NCBI RefSeq assembly: GCF_017163705.1
Contig: NZ_JAFIWB010000001.1
Location: 434,001 to 498,000, forward strand
Length of the DNA: 64,000 bases
Direction: 5' to 3'
Source of the DNA: Xanthomonas bonasiae
GTDB taxonomy: Bacteria; Pseudomonadota; Gammaproteobacteria; Xanthomonadales; Xanthomonadaceae
Shown: piece by piece, positions 19,686 through 28,677 of the stretch
Position numbering within the stretch: the stretch's first letter is position 1
How the letters are laid out: each line of letters starts with the position of its first letter
The notes under the pieces: generated by a model
The model's database searches: none
What the model was told of the DNA's origin: nothing
The model's input: the letters and a program-made list of their open reading frames with translations, nothing else
Program-made: the position numbers and the translations under genes

Positions 19686-20612
19686 TCACCGGCTCGCGGC
19701 CAGGTCGGCGATGCGCGCGTGGTGCGCGACCAGTTCGCTGGTTTCCACCGCGAAGATGCCCATCTGCCCGACCTTGAACTCGACCCAGGCAAACTCGACT
19801 TCCGGCAGCAGCTGCACCAGCGCGCGCTCGGATTCGCCGACTTCGCAGATCAGCAGGCCGTCCTCGCTCAGGTGCGCCGGCGCGTCGCGCAGGATCTTCA
19901 GCGCCAGGTCCAGGCCGTCGTCGCCGGCGCGCAGGCCCAGTTCCGGCTCGTGCGCGTATTCGGGCGGCAGCGCGTCGGTCTCGGCATGGGTGACGTAGGG
20001 CGGATTGGTGACGATCAGTTCGTAGCGGCGCCCGCCCAGCCCGGCGAACAGGTCGGACTTGACCAGCTCGACGTTGTCGGCCAGCAGCCGCGCCTTGTTC
20101 TCCGCGGCCAGGGCCAGCGCGTCGTCGCTGATGTCGACCGCGTCCACCTGCCAGTTCGGGTTGTAGTGGCCCATCGCGATGGCGATGCAGCCCGAGCCGG
20201 TGCACAGGTCGAGCGCGCGGTTGACCTCGCGCCCGGCCAGCCACGGCTCGAAGCCGGCCTCGATCAGCTCGGCGATCGGCGAGCGCGGCACCAGCGCGCG
20301 CGCGTCGCTCTTGAAGCTGAGCCCGGCGAACCAGGCCTCGCCGGTCAGGTAGGCGGCGGGGATGCGCTCGGCGATGCGGCGCTCAAACAGCGCCAGCACC
20401 TGCGCCTTTTCCGGCGTGGTGACGCGCGCGCCGCCGTAGGCCGGGCCCAGATCGTGCGGCAGGTGCAGCGCGTGCAGCACCAGTTGCGTGGCTTCGTCCA
20501 GGGCGTTGTCGTAGCTGTGGCCGAAGCTCAGTTCGGCGGCATTGAAACGGCTGGTGCCGTAGCGGATCAGGTCGATGATCGTGTGGAGTTCGGCGGCCGC
20601 GTCGGCAGTCAT
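19686..20612 (-). CDS. prmB: 50S ribosomal protein L3 glutamine N5-methyltransferase
   Basis: A 308-residue SAM-dependent methyltransferase of the HemK/PrmB family, which methylates the conserved glutamine of ribosomal protein L3. The SAM motif [14 protein letters not shown], the acidic [11 protein letters not shown] and the catalytic NPPY (in [10 protein letters not shown]) are present. The N-terminal helical region around [20 protein letters not shown] distinguishes PrmB from PrmC. It is the first gene of an operon with aroC, a usual gammaproteobacterial arrangement. The gene is divergent from the SCO gene. Confidence 0.95.
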   Translation of the reverse strand: MTADAAAELHTIIDLIRYGTSRFNAAELSFGHSYDNALDEATQLVLHALHLPHDLGPAYGGARVTTPEKAQVLALFERRIAERIPAAYLTGEAWFAGLSFKSDARALVPRSPIAELIEAGFEPWLAGREVNRALDLCTGSGCIAIAMGHYNPNWQVDAVDISDDALALAAENKARLLADNVELVKSDLFAGLGGRRYELIVTNPPYVTHAETDALPPEYAHEPELGLRAGDDGLDLALKILRDAPAHLSEDGLLICEVGESERALVQLLPEVEFAWVEFKVGQMGIFAVETSELVAHHARIADLAASR

Positions 20613-20691
20613 GGCAACAGGCAAGGCAATTCGGCCCCCGATTATAGAGGCCCGGCCGCTATCATGAGCGTTCGTTGCAAGGGAAATCAGT

Positions 20692-21339
20692 ATGTTCAAC
20701 CGCAACTTCGGCATCGTCCTGGTGGTCGCCCTGGCCGCCGGCCTGGGCCTGCTGCTGGCCCAGAAGTACTTCGGCGGCAGCGCTTCGGCGTGGCCCGAGA
20801 CCCGCAGCGTGCGCCTGTACCCGCAGCCGCGCGCCCTGCCCGACTTCCACCTGCGCCAGTCCGACGGCACCCCGCTGATCCCGGGCGAGCTGAAAGGCCA
20901 CTGGACGCTGGTGTTCCTGGGCTTCACCGCCTGCCCGGACGTGTGCCCGACCACTCTGGCCGACCTGGCCCGCGCGCAGAAGCAGTGGGAATCGATCCCT
21001 GACACGCTGCGCCCGCGGGTGCTGTTCGTCTCGGTCGATCCGGAGCGCGACACCCCGGCGCGGCTGGGCGCCTACGCGCACGGCTTCCACAAGGACACCC
21101 TGGCCGCCACCGCCGACGTGCCGGAGCTGGAACGCTTCGCCACCGCGCTGGGCTTCGTGTTCCAGAAGGTGCCCGGCAAGCATTTCCAGGAAAACCCCAA
21201 CGACTACAGCATGGACCACTCCGCCGCGATCGCCGTGCTCGACCCTCAGGGCCGCCAGGCCGGGCTGATCCGCCCGCCGTTCGAGCCGGCGGCGATCGCC
21301 GCCGACCTGCAGGCGCTGACCAAGGCGACCGCGCCATGA
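20692..21339 (+). CDS. SCO1/SenC-family copper/thioredoxin-like protein
   Basis: A 215-residue membrane-anchored periplasmic protein. An N-terminal hydrophobic anchor ([18 protein letters not shown]) is followed by a thioredoxin-like fold with the metal-binding pair CPDVCP (Cys81, Cys85) and the third ligand His176 in MDHSAA. SCO proteins deliver copper to the CuA site of cytochrome oxidase or act as thiol reductants. The stop overlaps the psd start as ATGA, so the two genes are coupled. No oxidase genes are nearby, so the partner is not shown here. Confidence 0.92.
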   Translation: MFNRNFGIVLVVALAAGLGLLLAQKYFGGSASAWPETRSVRLYPQPRALPDFHLRQSDGTPLIPGELKGHWTLVFLGFTACPDVCPTTLADLARAQKQWESIPDTLRPRVLFVSVDPERDTPARLGAYAHGFHKDTLAATADVPELERFATALGFVFQKVPGKHFQENPNDYSMDHSAAIAVLDPQGRQAGLIRPPFEPAAIAADLQALTKATAP

Positions 21340-22184
21340 GCCTGCTGACCACGCTGACCTACGTGCTGCCGCACCGGCTGCTGTCCTCGCTGGCGCGGCG
21401 CCTGGCGTATTCGTCGCGGCCGGGCCTGAAGCAATGGCTGATCGACACCGTGGTGCGCCGCTTCGGGGTGAACCTGGCCGAGGCCGCCGAACCCGATCCG
21501 CGCGCCTACCCGACCTTCAATGCGTTCTTCACCCGCGCGCTGAAGCCCGGCGCGCGCGTCGCCGATCCCGACCCGCAGGCGCTGCTGATGCCGGCCGACG
21601 GCCGCATCAGCCAGCTCGGCCCGATCCAGGACGGGCGCATCTTCCAGGCCAAGGGCCAGGCGTTCACCGCCGCCGAACTGCTCGGCGACGCCACCGCCGC
21701 GGCGCCGTTCGCCAACGGCCTGTACGCCACCGTGTACCTGTCGCCGCGCGACTACCACCGCGTGCACATGCCCTGGACCGGCACCCTGCGCGAGACCGTG
21801 CACGTGCCCGGACGCCTGTTCAGCGTCGGCCCGGACGCGGTGCGCAACGTGCCGCGGCTGTTCGCGCGCAACGAGCGGCTGGTCTGCCATTTCGACACCG
21901 AGTTCGGCCCGATGGCCTCGGTGATGGTCGGCGCGCTGCTGGTCAGCGGCGTGGAAACGGTGTGGAGCGGCGTGGAAATCCCGCGCTACGGCGACCGCAT
22001 CACCCGCAAGGACTGGCGCGGCAAGGGCATCGTGCTGGAGCGGTTCGCGGAGATGGCACGCTTCAACTACGGCTCCACCGTCATCGTGCTGTTGCCGCCC
22101 GGCATGGCACAACTCGATCCGACGCTGGCGGCGGAAACGCCGGTACGGCTCGGCCAGGCCCTGGCACGGCGGTTGGATCGCTGA
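21336..22184 (+). CDS. psd: Phosphatidylserine decarboxylase proenzyme
   Basis: A 282-residue membrane enzyme that makes phosphatidylethanolamine. It is a pyruvoyl enzyme that cleaves itself at the Ser of a GST motif. Here that is Ser247 in YGSTVIVL, so the alpha chain is only the last 36 residues. Other family motifs are [14 protein letters not shown] and [13 protein letters not shown]. It is coupled to the SCO gene by a 4-nt overlap. Its 3' end is repeated downstream in a tandem array, an unusual feature described separately. Confidence 0.96.
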   Translation: MSLLTTLTYVLPHRLLSSLARRLAYSSRPGLKQWLIDTVVRRFGVNLAEAAEPDPRAYPTFNAFFTRALKPGARVADPDPQALLMPADGRISQLGPIQDGRIFQAKGQAFTAAELLGDATAAAPFANGLYATVYLSPRDYHRVHMPWTGTLRETVHVPGRLFSVGPDAVRNVPRLFARNERLVCHFDTEFGPMASVMVGALLVSGVETVWSGVEIPRYGDRITRKDWRGKGIVLERFAEMARFNYGSTVIVLLPPGMAQLDPTLAAETPVRLGQALARRLDR

Positions 22185-22515
22185 CGCGCGGCGGCGCGCC
22201 AACCTGCCGGGCGCACCGCATCCACTGCGGCGCGGCGCGCTACAACTACGGCTCCACCGTCATAGTGCTGCTGCCGCCCGGCGTGGCGCAGCTTGATCCG
22301 ACGCTGGCGGCGGAAACGCCGGTGCGGCTCGGCCAGGCCCTGGCAGGGCGGCTGGATCGCTGACGCGCGGCGGCGCGCCAACCTGCCGGGCGCACCGCAT
22401 CCACTGCGGTGCGGCGCGCTACAACTACGGCTCAACGGTGATCGTGCCTGCGGCCAGCCATGGCGACGCTCGATCCGGCGCTGGCAGCGGAAGCGCCGGT
22501 CCGGCTCGGTTGAAC
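22059..22515 (+). repeat. psd: 179-bp tandem repeat built from the psd 3' end
   Basis: Unit 1 (22059-22237) is the psd 3' end, from just before the autocleavage motif, plus about 55 bp of flank. Unit 2 (22238-22416) is a nearly identical copy. Unit 3 (22417 to about 22515) is partial and diverged. The marker GGCTCCACCG starts at 22071 and 22250, and its diverged form GGCTCAACGG at 22429, an exact step of 179 bp each time. Unit 2 still encodes the alpha-chain end with its own stop but has no start codon. Confidence 0.93.
22238..22363 (+). pseudogene. Duplicated psd alpha-chain fragment (unit 2)
   Basis: The frame reads [20 protein letters not shown] and onward to GRLDR and a TGA at 22361-22363. 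It matches the psd C-terminus with few changes (Met to Val, Arg to Gly). There is no initiation codon or ribosome site, and translation from psd stops at 22184, so this is a fragment rather than a gene. Confidence 0.85.
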
Positions 22516-22604
22516 GCTGGGCAGACAGGCACTGCCTGCAACGCCGCGCGGGTATCGGGGCGGCAACAGCGCGCCCTGGCGGCCTTGCATTCCCGGTGCT
22601 GCCG

Positions 22605-22750
22605 TACCCTCGCCCCTACCCCTCTCCCGACGGGAGAGGGACATCATGGCTTAGCGTTTGATGTGAGCCGCGGCTGGACCATCACCGCGCGTTGCGCCCC
22701 CCCTTCTCCCATCGGGAGAAGGTGCCCGAAGGGCGGATGAGGGTACGGCG
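22605..22750. repeat. Intergenic palindromic repeats, rearranged relative to units 1 and 2
   Basis: CCTCTCCCGACGGGAGAGG (22620-22638) and TTCTCCCATCGGGAGAAGG (22703-22721), with flanking TACCCTC and GAGGGTACGG, are the same building blocks as at 16099-16403 but in reverse order. They lie between the psd repeats and the transglycosylase gene. Confidence 0.75.
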
Positions 22751-22892
22751 CGGCAACCAGGCGGGCGACGCTCCCGCTAGCAAGGGTAGAAAGCCCCTCC
22801 CAAGCAATTGCTTGCGGACGCCCCCCTCATCCGGCGCTGCGCGCCACCTTCCCCCGAAAAAGGGGCCTTGGTCCCGGCGGGAAAACGAAGGC
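22751..22892. other. Non-coding stretch with a perfect 14-bp palindrome
   Basis: CAAGCAATTGCTTG (22801-22814) is fully self-complementary. Around 22820-22880 lies another degenerate CCCTCATCCGG/CACCTTCCCCCG repeat fragment. No gene was seen. Confidence 0.5.
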
Positions 22893-24491
22893 CTACTTGT
22901 CGCAGCCGGTCATCTTCAGCGATTGCCCCGGCTTCAATGCATAGCCCGGCGCGCGCAGGCCATTGGCCTTGGCCAGCTGCTTGAGATCGCAGCTGTAGCG
23001 GTCGGCGATGCGGCCCAGCGTGTCGCCCTTGGCCACGCGGTAGCTGCGCACCTGCTTGGGCTTGGGCTTGACCGGCGCCGGGCGCCCGGTGGCGACGGTG
23101 GTGGGCACGCCGGCCACCGGCGTCACGTCGCCCACCGCCACGTTGCCGGTGGGATCGGCGACCACGGGCGTGTTGCTGCGGATCGCGGCGTTGACGTCGG
23201 CGGTGATCAGCGCGCGCGCCAGATCGGCGCGCGGACCGCTGACGCAGTAGCGGTTGTACAGGCCGACGATCTTGGTGGTGGCGTTGATGGTGACCCCGGC
23301 CGGGATCCAGCCATCGGGTTCGTAGCGCGGATTGAGGTTGCGCAGCGCGCGCATGTAGCCGTCGCGGGTGCCGTCGCTGCCCAGGCAGATGGTCAGCTCG
23401 TAGATCGTGGTGGACTTGGCCAGGCGCAGCGTCGCCGGCTGCGCGTTGATCTTCGGGAACGCCACGCCGTACTGCTGCGGGTGCAGGAAGATCCACGCCG
23501 CGGCGATCACCATCGGCACGTAGTCCTTGGTCTCGGCCGGGAACTGGTTGTACACCGAGGCGTCCCAGAAGCTGCGCCCCTGCATCTGGTTGTACACGCG
23601 CGCGGCGCGGCCCTCGCCGCCGTTGTAGCCGGCCAGCGACAGTTCGATGCTGCGGTTGAGCTCGGCCATGCGCTCGTTGATGTACACCGCGCTGGCCTCG
23701 GCGGCGCTGCGCGCGTCGTAGCGGGTGTCGAAGCCGGTGCCGTCCGGGCCCAGCCCGAAGCGGCGCCCGGTGGCCGGCATGAACTGCATCAGCCCGGCGG
23801 CGCCGACCCGCGAATTGGCGTGCACGCGGCCGTTGGATTCCTTGGCGATGATGCCGAACAGCAGCGCCTCCGGCAGCCCGCGCTTTTCCCATTCCGGCCA
23901 CATGATCGCGCGCAGGTTCTGGTAGTTCTCGTAGCTGTTCATCAGCGACGGGCGCATGTCGGTGAGCCAGCGGCGGATGCCGGCCTGCACCGCCGGGTTG
24001 TATTCGACCATCGCGTCGAAGGCATGGCGCTGGTCGTTGAGCAGGCTCGCCGCGCGCGCCGCTTCCGGCACGTTGGCGGCCAGCGGACTGATGTGGTCGG
24101 GATCGGCCTGCAGCGGCACGGCGTCGTCGTCGCTCGCATCGGCATCGGTCGCCGCGCCCTGCGCGTCGGCCTTGGCCTTGAGCAGGCGCTTGTACGCGCC
24201 CAGGTAGGTGCCGACCTGGCAGCCGCGCTGCTTGATGCAGGCATCGACCACGTCCTCGATGTCCTCCAGCGCCGCGTCGCTTTCCTGGGTGCCCTTGGGG
24301 TCACTGTTGCCGACCAGCACCATCGCGTCGTTGTAGCGCTTCTCGGCCGCCGCCAGGCGCTGGTCGAGGACGGCGATGGCGGCCTTGTCGCGCGCGGAGA
24401 CGCGTTCGGCGTGGGCAGAAGGCGCGGCGCAAGCCAGCGCCAAGGCAGCCACGGCGGGCCATCCATGGGTGATACGGAACGAAAGGGGCAT
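22893..24491 (-). CDS. Lytic transglycosylase with C-terminal LysM domain (MltD-like)
   Basis: A 532-residue exported peptidoglycan hydrolase. A signal peptide (residues 1-28, ending ACAAPSAHA) precedes a helical region. An SLT domain covers about residues 200-345, with the catalytic Glu in IIAKESNGR followed by GAAGLMQFMPATGRRFGL and LAGYNGGEGRAARVY. A LysM domain closes the protein (SYRVAKGDTLGRIADRYSC, from about residue 482). MltD normally has two or more LysM repeats and a lipobox; here there is one LysM and no lipobox. The ATG at 24491 gives the signal peptide directly. Divergent from the HerA-like gene. Confidence 0.9.
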   Translation of the reverse strand: MPLSFRITHGWPAVAALALACAAPSAHAERVSARDKAAIAVLDQRLAAAEKRYNDAMVLVGNSDPKGTQESDAALEDIEDVVDACIKQRGCQVGTYLGAYKRLLKAKADAQGAATDADASDDDAVPLQADPDHISPLAANVPEAARAASLLNDQRHAFDAMVEYNPAVQAGIRRWLTDMRPSLMNSYENYQNLRAIMWPEWEKRGLPEALLFGIIAKESNGRVHANSRVGAAGLMQFMPATGRRFGLGPDGTGFDTRYDARSAAEASAVYINERMAELNRSIELSLAGYNGGEGRAARVYNQMQGRSFWDASVYNQFPAETKDYVPMVIAAAWIFLHPQQYGVAFPKINAQPATLRLAKSTTIYELTICLGSDGTRDGYMRALRNLNPRYEPDGWIPAGVTINATTKIVGLYNRYCVSGPRADLARALITADVNAAIRSNTPVVADPTGNVAVGDVTPVAGVPTTVATGRPAPVKPKPKQVRSYRVAKGDTLGRIADRYSCDLKQLAKANGLRAPGYALKPGQSLKMTGCDK

Positions 24492-24688
24492 GATGGGACG
24501 CGACGACGGAAAGGCCGCAGGGTAGCCGCCGCTGTCACATCGCGGCAAGGTCGGGCATGCGCCGGCACCGCGCCGGCGGGGCATTCGTTCATCGCCCAGG
24601 CCAGGCGAACCGCGGCCCCTGCGCCCTCGCGGCGAGCGGGCGCCGGCGCGAACGCCTAGAATCCGCCCACCTCACCGCGGAGCTGTTC

Positions 24689-26194
24689 ATGGACCCGATC
24701 CTGCTGGGCAAAGGCCTGACCGACGACATCGCGGTGCTGCTGCAGCCGCGCCTGGGCAATCGCCACGGCCTGGTCGCCGGGGCCACCGGCACCGGCAAGA
24801 CCGTGACCCTGATGACCCTGGCCGAGGGCTTCTCGCGGATCGGCGTGCCGGTGTTCATGGCCGACGTGAAGGGCGACGTGGCCGGGCTGGCGGTGGCCGG
24901 CGACGGCAGCGAGAAAGTGCTGCAGCGCGCCAGGGACATCGGTGTGGCCGACTACGCCCCGGCCGCCAACCCGGTGGTGTTCTGGGACCTGTACGGCCAG
25001 CTCGGGCACCCGGTGCGCACCACCGTCAGCGAGATGGGGCCGACCCTGCTGGCGCGGATCCTGGAACTCAACGACACCCAGGCCGGCGTGCTCGACATCG
25101 TGTTCAAGCTGGCCGACGACCGCGGCCTGCTGCTGCTCGACCTGGACGACCTGCGCGCGCTGCTGGCGCTGGTGGTGGAACAGCGCAAGGACATCTCCAC
25201 CGAATACGGCCTGGTCAGCGCGCCGTCGGTGGCGGCGATCCAGCGCGCGCTGCTGCGCCTGGCGCAGGACGGCGGCGAAGGCTTCTTCGGCGAGCCGGCG
25301 CTGGACCTGGCCGAGCTGATGCGGGTCGGCAGCGACGGCCGCGGCGTGATCGGCATCCTCGCCGCCGCGCAACTGGTGCTCAAGCCGCGCCTGTACTCGA
25401 CCTTCCTGCTGTGGCTGCTGTCGGAACTGTTCGAGCGGCTGCCGGAGGTGGGCGACCTGGACAAGCCCAAGCTGGTGTTCGTGTTCGACGAGGCGCACCT
25501 GCTGTTCGACGACGCGCCGCCGGCGCTGGTGCAGCGCATCGAGCAGGTGGTACGGCTGATCCGCTCCAAGGGCGTGGGCGTGTACTTCTGCTCGCAGTTC
25601 CCCGACGACGTGCCGGACAACATTCTCGGCCAGCTCGGCAACCGCGTGCAGCACGCGCTGCGCGCCTACACCCCGCGCGACCAGAAGGCGGTGCGCACCG
25701 CCGCCGAGACCTTCGTCGCCAACCCCAAGCTGGACGTGGCCAAGGCCATTTCCCAGCTCGGCACCGGCGAAGCCCTGGTCTCCACGCTGCAGGACAAGGG
25801 CGTGCCGTCGCCGGTGCAGCAGACCCTGATCGCGCCGCCGCGCTGCCGGATGGGTGCGATCTCCGACGCCGAGCGCGCGCAGGTGCGCGCCGGCAGCGTG
25901 GTCGGCAACCGCTACGACAGCCCGGTCAATCGCGACTCGGCGGCGGAAATGCTGGCGCGCCGGGTCGAGCAGGTGGCCGAGAAGACGGCGGCACCGGCGG
26001 CGCGCACGCGCGAGCAGGACGACGCCCAGGACAGCGGCTTCGGCCAGGCGGTCAAGGACGCGGTATTCGGCACCAAGCGCCGCCAGGGCATGCTCGAGAC
26101 GATGGCCAAGCAGACCTCGCGCACCGTCGGCAACCGCATCGGCCAGCAGATCGTGCGCGGCATCTTCGGCAGCATCTTCGGCGGCAAGCGCTGA
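24689..26194 (+). CDS. HerA-like DUF853-family P-loop ATPase (YjgR type)
   Basis: A 501-residue cytoplasmic ATPase of the HerA/FtsK superfamily, DUF853 branch. Walker A is GATGTGKT (residues 31-38), followed by VFMADVKGDVAGLA. Walker B is LVFVFDEAHLLF, and an FCSQFPDDVP sensor-like block follows. The C-terminus is Ala/Arg-rich and ends with TVGNRIGQQIVRGIFGSIFG. The ATG at 24689 follows GGAG; the open frame upstream has no family match. The function of YjgR-type proteins is not known; a DNA-translocase-like role is only suggested by the fold. Confidence 0.9.
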   Translation: MDPILLGKGLTDDIAVLLQPRLGNRHGLVAGATGTGKTVTLMTLAEGFSRIGVPVFMADVKGDVAGLAVAGDGSEKVLQRARDIGVADYAPAANPVVFWDLYGQLGHPVRTTVSEMGPTLLARILELNDTQAGVLDIVFKLADDRGLLLLDLDDLRALLALVVEQRKDISTEYGLVSAPSVAAIQRALLRLAQDGGEGFFGEPALDLAELMRVGSDGRGVIGILAAAQLVLKPRLYSTFLLWLLSELFERLPEVGDLDKPKLVFVFDEAHLLFDDAPPALVQRIEQVVRLIRSKGVGVYFCSQFPDDVPDNILGQLGNRVQHALRAYTPRDQKAVRTAAETFVANPKLDVAKAISQLGTGEALVSTLQDKGVPSPVQQTLIAPPRCRMGAISDAERAQVRAGSVVGNRYDSPVNRDSAAEMLARRVEQVAEKTAAPAARTREQDDAQDSGFGQAVKDAVFGTKRRQGMLETMAKQTSRTVGNRIGQQIVRGIFGSIFGGKR

Positions 26195-26280
26195 GCGCGG
26201 TGGGCCGCAAGATCAATGCCGCGGGCGATGCGCACACCTTGCGCGCATCGCCAGTGCATTTCAGATCCCGATACACCACC

Positions 26281-26324
26281 TGTAGGAGCGGCTTCAGCCG
26301 CGACGGGCTTCACCGAGGAAGCCC
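26281..26324. repeat. REP-like palindromic element, copy 2, with adjoining stem
   Basis: GTAGGAGCGGCTTCAGCCGC (26282-26301) is the reverse complement of the element at 2103-2122. Next to it GGGCTTC (26305-26311) and GAAGCCC (26318-26324) form a second stem. It lies between two convergent genes. Confidence 0.8.
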
Positions 26325-26392
26325 TTCGCGACCGATAGTCCGAGGCTGACCGCAGCCAACCCCAAACACGTACAGAACCGCTAAAAAACGCC

Positions 26393-27004
26393 CTACCCCA
26401 ACACCCCATGCAGCTTGGCGTACTGCAACAGCATGATCGTCTTGCCGTCGGCGATCTCGCCCGTCTCGATCATCGCCAACGCGGCGTCGAGCGGCAGTTC
26501 CAGCACCTCGATCTCCTCGCCCTCGGCCGCGACCCCGCCGCCCGCGCCGACCTTGTCGCGATCGAAATACTCGCCCACGAAGAAATACAGCTTTTCGGTG
26601 ACCGAGCCCGGACTCATGAACGCCTCGAATACCTTGCGCACGTTCTCGATCCGGTAGCCGGTTTCCTCTTCGGTCTCCTTGCGGATGCAGGTCTGCGCAT
26701 CGTGCTGGTCGAGCAGCCCGGCGCAGGCTTCGATCAGCATGCCGTCGGGATTGCCGTTGAGCAGCGTCGGCAACCGGAACTGCCGGGTCAGCATCACCGT
26801 CTGCCTGGCGCGGCTGTAGAGCAGAATGGTGGCGCCGTTGCCGCGGTCGTAGGCCTCGCGCGACAGCGTCTGCCAGTTGCCGTCGCTGCGCTGGAAATCG
26901 AAGGTGACCTTGCGCAGCACGTACCAGTTGTCGGACAGCACCTCGACCTTTTCGATACGCACACGCGGATTGCCTGGGGCGGATGGGTTCAAACGACACT
27001 CCAT
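26393..27004 (-). CDS. nudK: Nudix hydrolase, GDP-mannose pyrophosphatase NudK-like
   Basis: A 203-residue Nudix protein, close in length and wording to E. coli NudK, which hydrolyses GDP-mannose and related nucleotide sugars. Shared blocks are EAYDRGNGATILLYS, RQFRLPTLLNGN, IEACAGLLD, and the Nudix box ending CIRKETEEETGY. The end (GEIADGKTIMLLQYAK) also matches. The ATG at 27004 gives a normal length; the open frame upstream does not resemble the family. Convergent with the HerA-like gene. Confidence 0.9.
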   Translation of the reverse strand: MECRLNPSAPGNPRVRIEKVEVLSDNWYVLRKVTFDFQRSDGNWQTLSREAYDRGNGATILLYSRARQTVMLTRQFRLPTLLNGNPDGMLIEACAGLLDQHDAQTCIRKETEEETGYRIENVRKVFEAFMSPGSVTEKLYFFVGEYFDRDKVGAGGGVAAEGEEIEVLELPLDAALAMIETGEIADGKTIMLLQYAKLHGVLG

Positions 27005-27353
27005 GCGATGAGCTGGCAGTGCCGGCGCCCGCAGCGGATTGCCGCCGGGGAATGCCGGCATTCGCCGTGGAACGGCCATTCTAGCCGCCGTCCCGCAGGT
27101 CGCGGCGACGCCACCCAGGACCCGCCGCAACGCCCGGCCCAGTGAACCTTGCACGCCGCGAACCGATCCCGCCCGGCTCGCGCTGCCCGCCTGCGCGCGC
27201 ACCGCAAGCATCGGCGCCACGAGCGCGATGCGCGGAGGGACTAGAGGCGCCCTGCCCGGCACGGCTCGCCCGGGCCAAGCGCGCGAGCGCATCCCGATTG
27301 CACACCCGCCCGGCGCGTCGCACAATCGGCGCACATTGAACGCAGGGGGCGTC
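27005..27353. other. Intergenic region between nudK and the DUF4013-like gene
   Basis: 349 bp between divergent genes. No small ORF with a ribosome site, hairpin terminator or repeat was recognised. It presumably carries both promoters. Confidence 0.4.
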
Positions 27354-28634
27354 ATGGAAGACCGTCATCGCGCCGGCTCAGGCCGCGCGCGCCGCAGCAC
27401 ACCCGAACCTTTCTGGGCGCGCACCCGCGCCATCGCGCTGTATCCGCTGCGCGGCGGCGCGCTGTTCGCCCTGATCGCGCTGACCCTGTGCCGCCTGCTG
27501 GGAATGCTGCCGGGCATCGGCTGGATCATCGGCATCGTCACCACGCTGGCGATCTACAAATACGCCTTCGAGATCCTGCGGCATACCGCCGACGGACACA
27601 TGGATGCGCCCGAACGCGGCTTCGACATCGGCGACGGGGTGGTGCTGCGGCTGCTGGCGCTGATGATCGTTCTCGGCGCGGTGGTCGCCGCCGCGGCGCT
27701 GCTCGCCGGCCCGGTCGTCGGCCTGCTGATGCTGCTGGCGGTGGTGCTGCTGCAGCCCGGCTTCCTGATCTCGCTGGCCATCGACGGCAGCCTGCGCCGC
27801 GCCCTGAATCCGGCCGTGTCGATCGGCCTGGCGCTGCGCATCGGCTGGCCGTACCTGGCCGCGTTCGGCCTGCTGTTCGTGATCCAGGCCAGCGCGCTGA
27901 CCGCGGCCAGATGGCTGCAGCACTACCTGCCGCCGCTGGCCAGCGACCTGGCGATCGGCGTGGTGACGATCTGGGGCCTGTTCGCCGCCTTCCACCTGAT
28001 GGGCTATCTGGTCTACCAGTACCACGAAGTGCTGGGCTACGAACCGGCCGCGGGCAACGACGATGCGTATCGCCGCCACGATCCGGACCAGCGCGTGCTC
28101 GACGAAGCCGAACAGTTCGTGCGCGACGGGCATGCGCCCGAGGCGCTGCAGTTGCTGCGCGGCGAAGTGCGCACGCGCGCGGTGAGCCTGGCGGTGCACG
28201 AGCTGTACCAGCGCCTGCTGCGCACCGGCGGGCGCGCCGACGAGCGCCGCGATCACACCCGCCAGTACATCAATCGCCTGCTGCAGGAAAAGCAGGAGCG
28301 GCGCGCACTGGCGCTGCTGCGCGAGGCCCTCGACGCCGATCCCGACTTCGTGCCGCTGCTGCCGGAACAGGCTTCGCTGCTGGCCGAGCGCGCGCAGCTG
28401 GCCGGTCAGTTCAAGCTTTCGCTCGACGGCCTGCTCGCCGCGCTGCGCGCCTGGCCCAAGGCGGCGGAATTCGGCGCCTGGTCGCTGAGCGCGGCGCTGT
28501 TGCTGGCCGAGCGTTTCGGCGACGACGCGCAGGCGCGCGCGCTGCTGCAGGACGCGCTCGCGCGCTGCGAGGACGAGGCGCAACGCGGCAAGCTGCTGGC
28601 GGCGCTGAAGGCGCTGACCATCGCGCCGGTCTAG
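27354..28634 (+). CDS. Multi-pass membrane protein (DUF4013-like) with C-terminal TPR-like region
   Basis: A 426-residue inner-membrane protein. Hydrophobic helices lie within about residues 30-225 (for example ALFALIALTLCRLLGMLPG, LMIVLGAVVAAAALLAGPVV, AFGLLFVIQASALT). This resembles DUF4013-type proteins. A cytoplasmic helical region follows, with repeat-like pairs such as QRVLDEAEQFVRDGHAPEAL and ERRALALLREALDADPDF, suggesting TPR folds. The ATG at 27354 follows a GGGGG site. Function unknown. Confidence 0.8.
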   Translation: MEDRHRAGSGRARRSTPEPFWARTRAIALYPLRGGALFALIALTLCRLLGMLPGIGWIIGIVTTLAIYKYAFEILRHTADGHMDAPERGFDIGDGVVLRLLALMIVLGAVVAAAALLAGPVVGLLMLLAVVLLQPGFLISLAIDGSLRRALNPAVSIGLALRIGWPYLAAFGLLFVIQASALTAARWLQHYLPPLASDLAIGVVTIWGLFAAFHLMGYLVYQYHEVLGYEPAAGNDDAYRRHDPDQRVLDEAEQFVRDGHAPEALQLLRGEVRTRAVSLAVHELYQRLLRTGGRADERRDHTRQYINRLLQEKQERRALALLREALDADPDFVPLLPEQASLLAERAQLAGQFKLSLDGLLAALRAWPKAAEFGAWSLSAALLLAERFGDDAQARALLQDALARCEDEAQRGKLLAALKALTIAPV

Positions 28635-28677
28635 CAACGGCGCACGACCGGGCGGCCATGCCGGCCTCCAACGGCAC

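Noticed and set aside
22605-22750. Possible rho-independent terminators in the psd downstream region
   Set aside because: The stems have no T-run and are the genome-wide palindromic repeat type.
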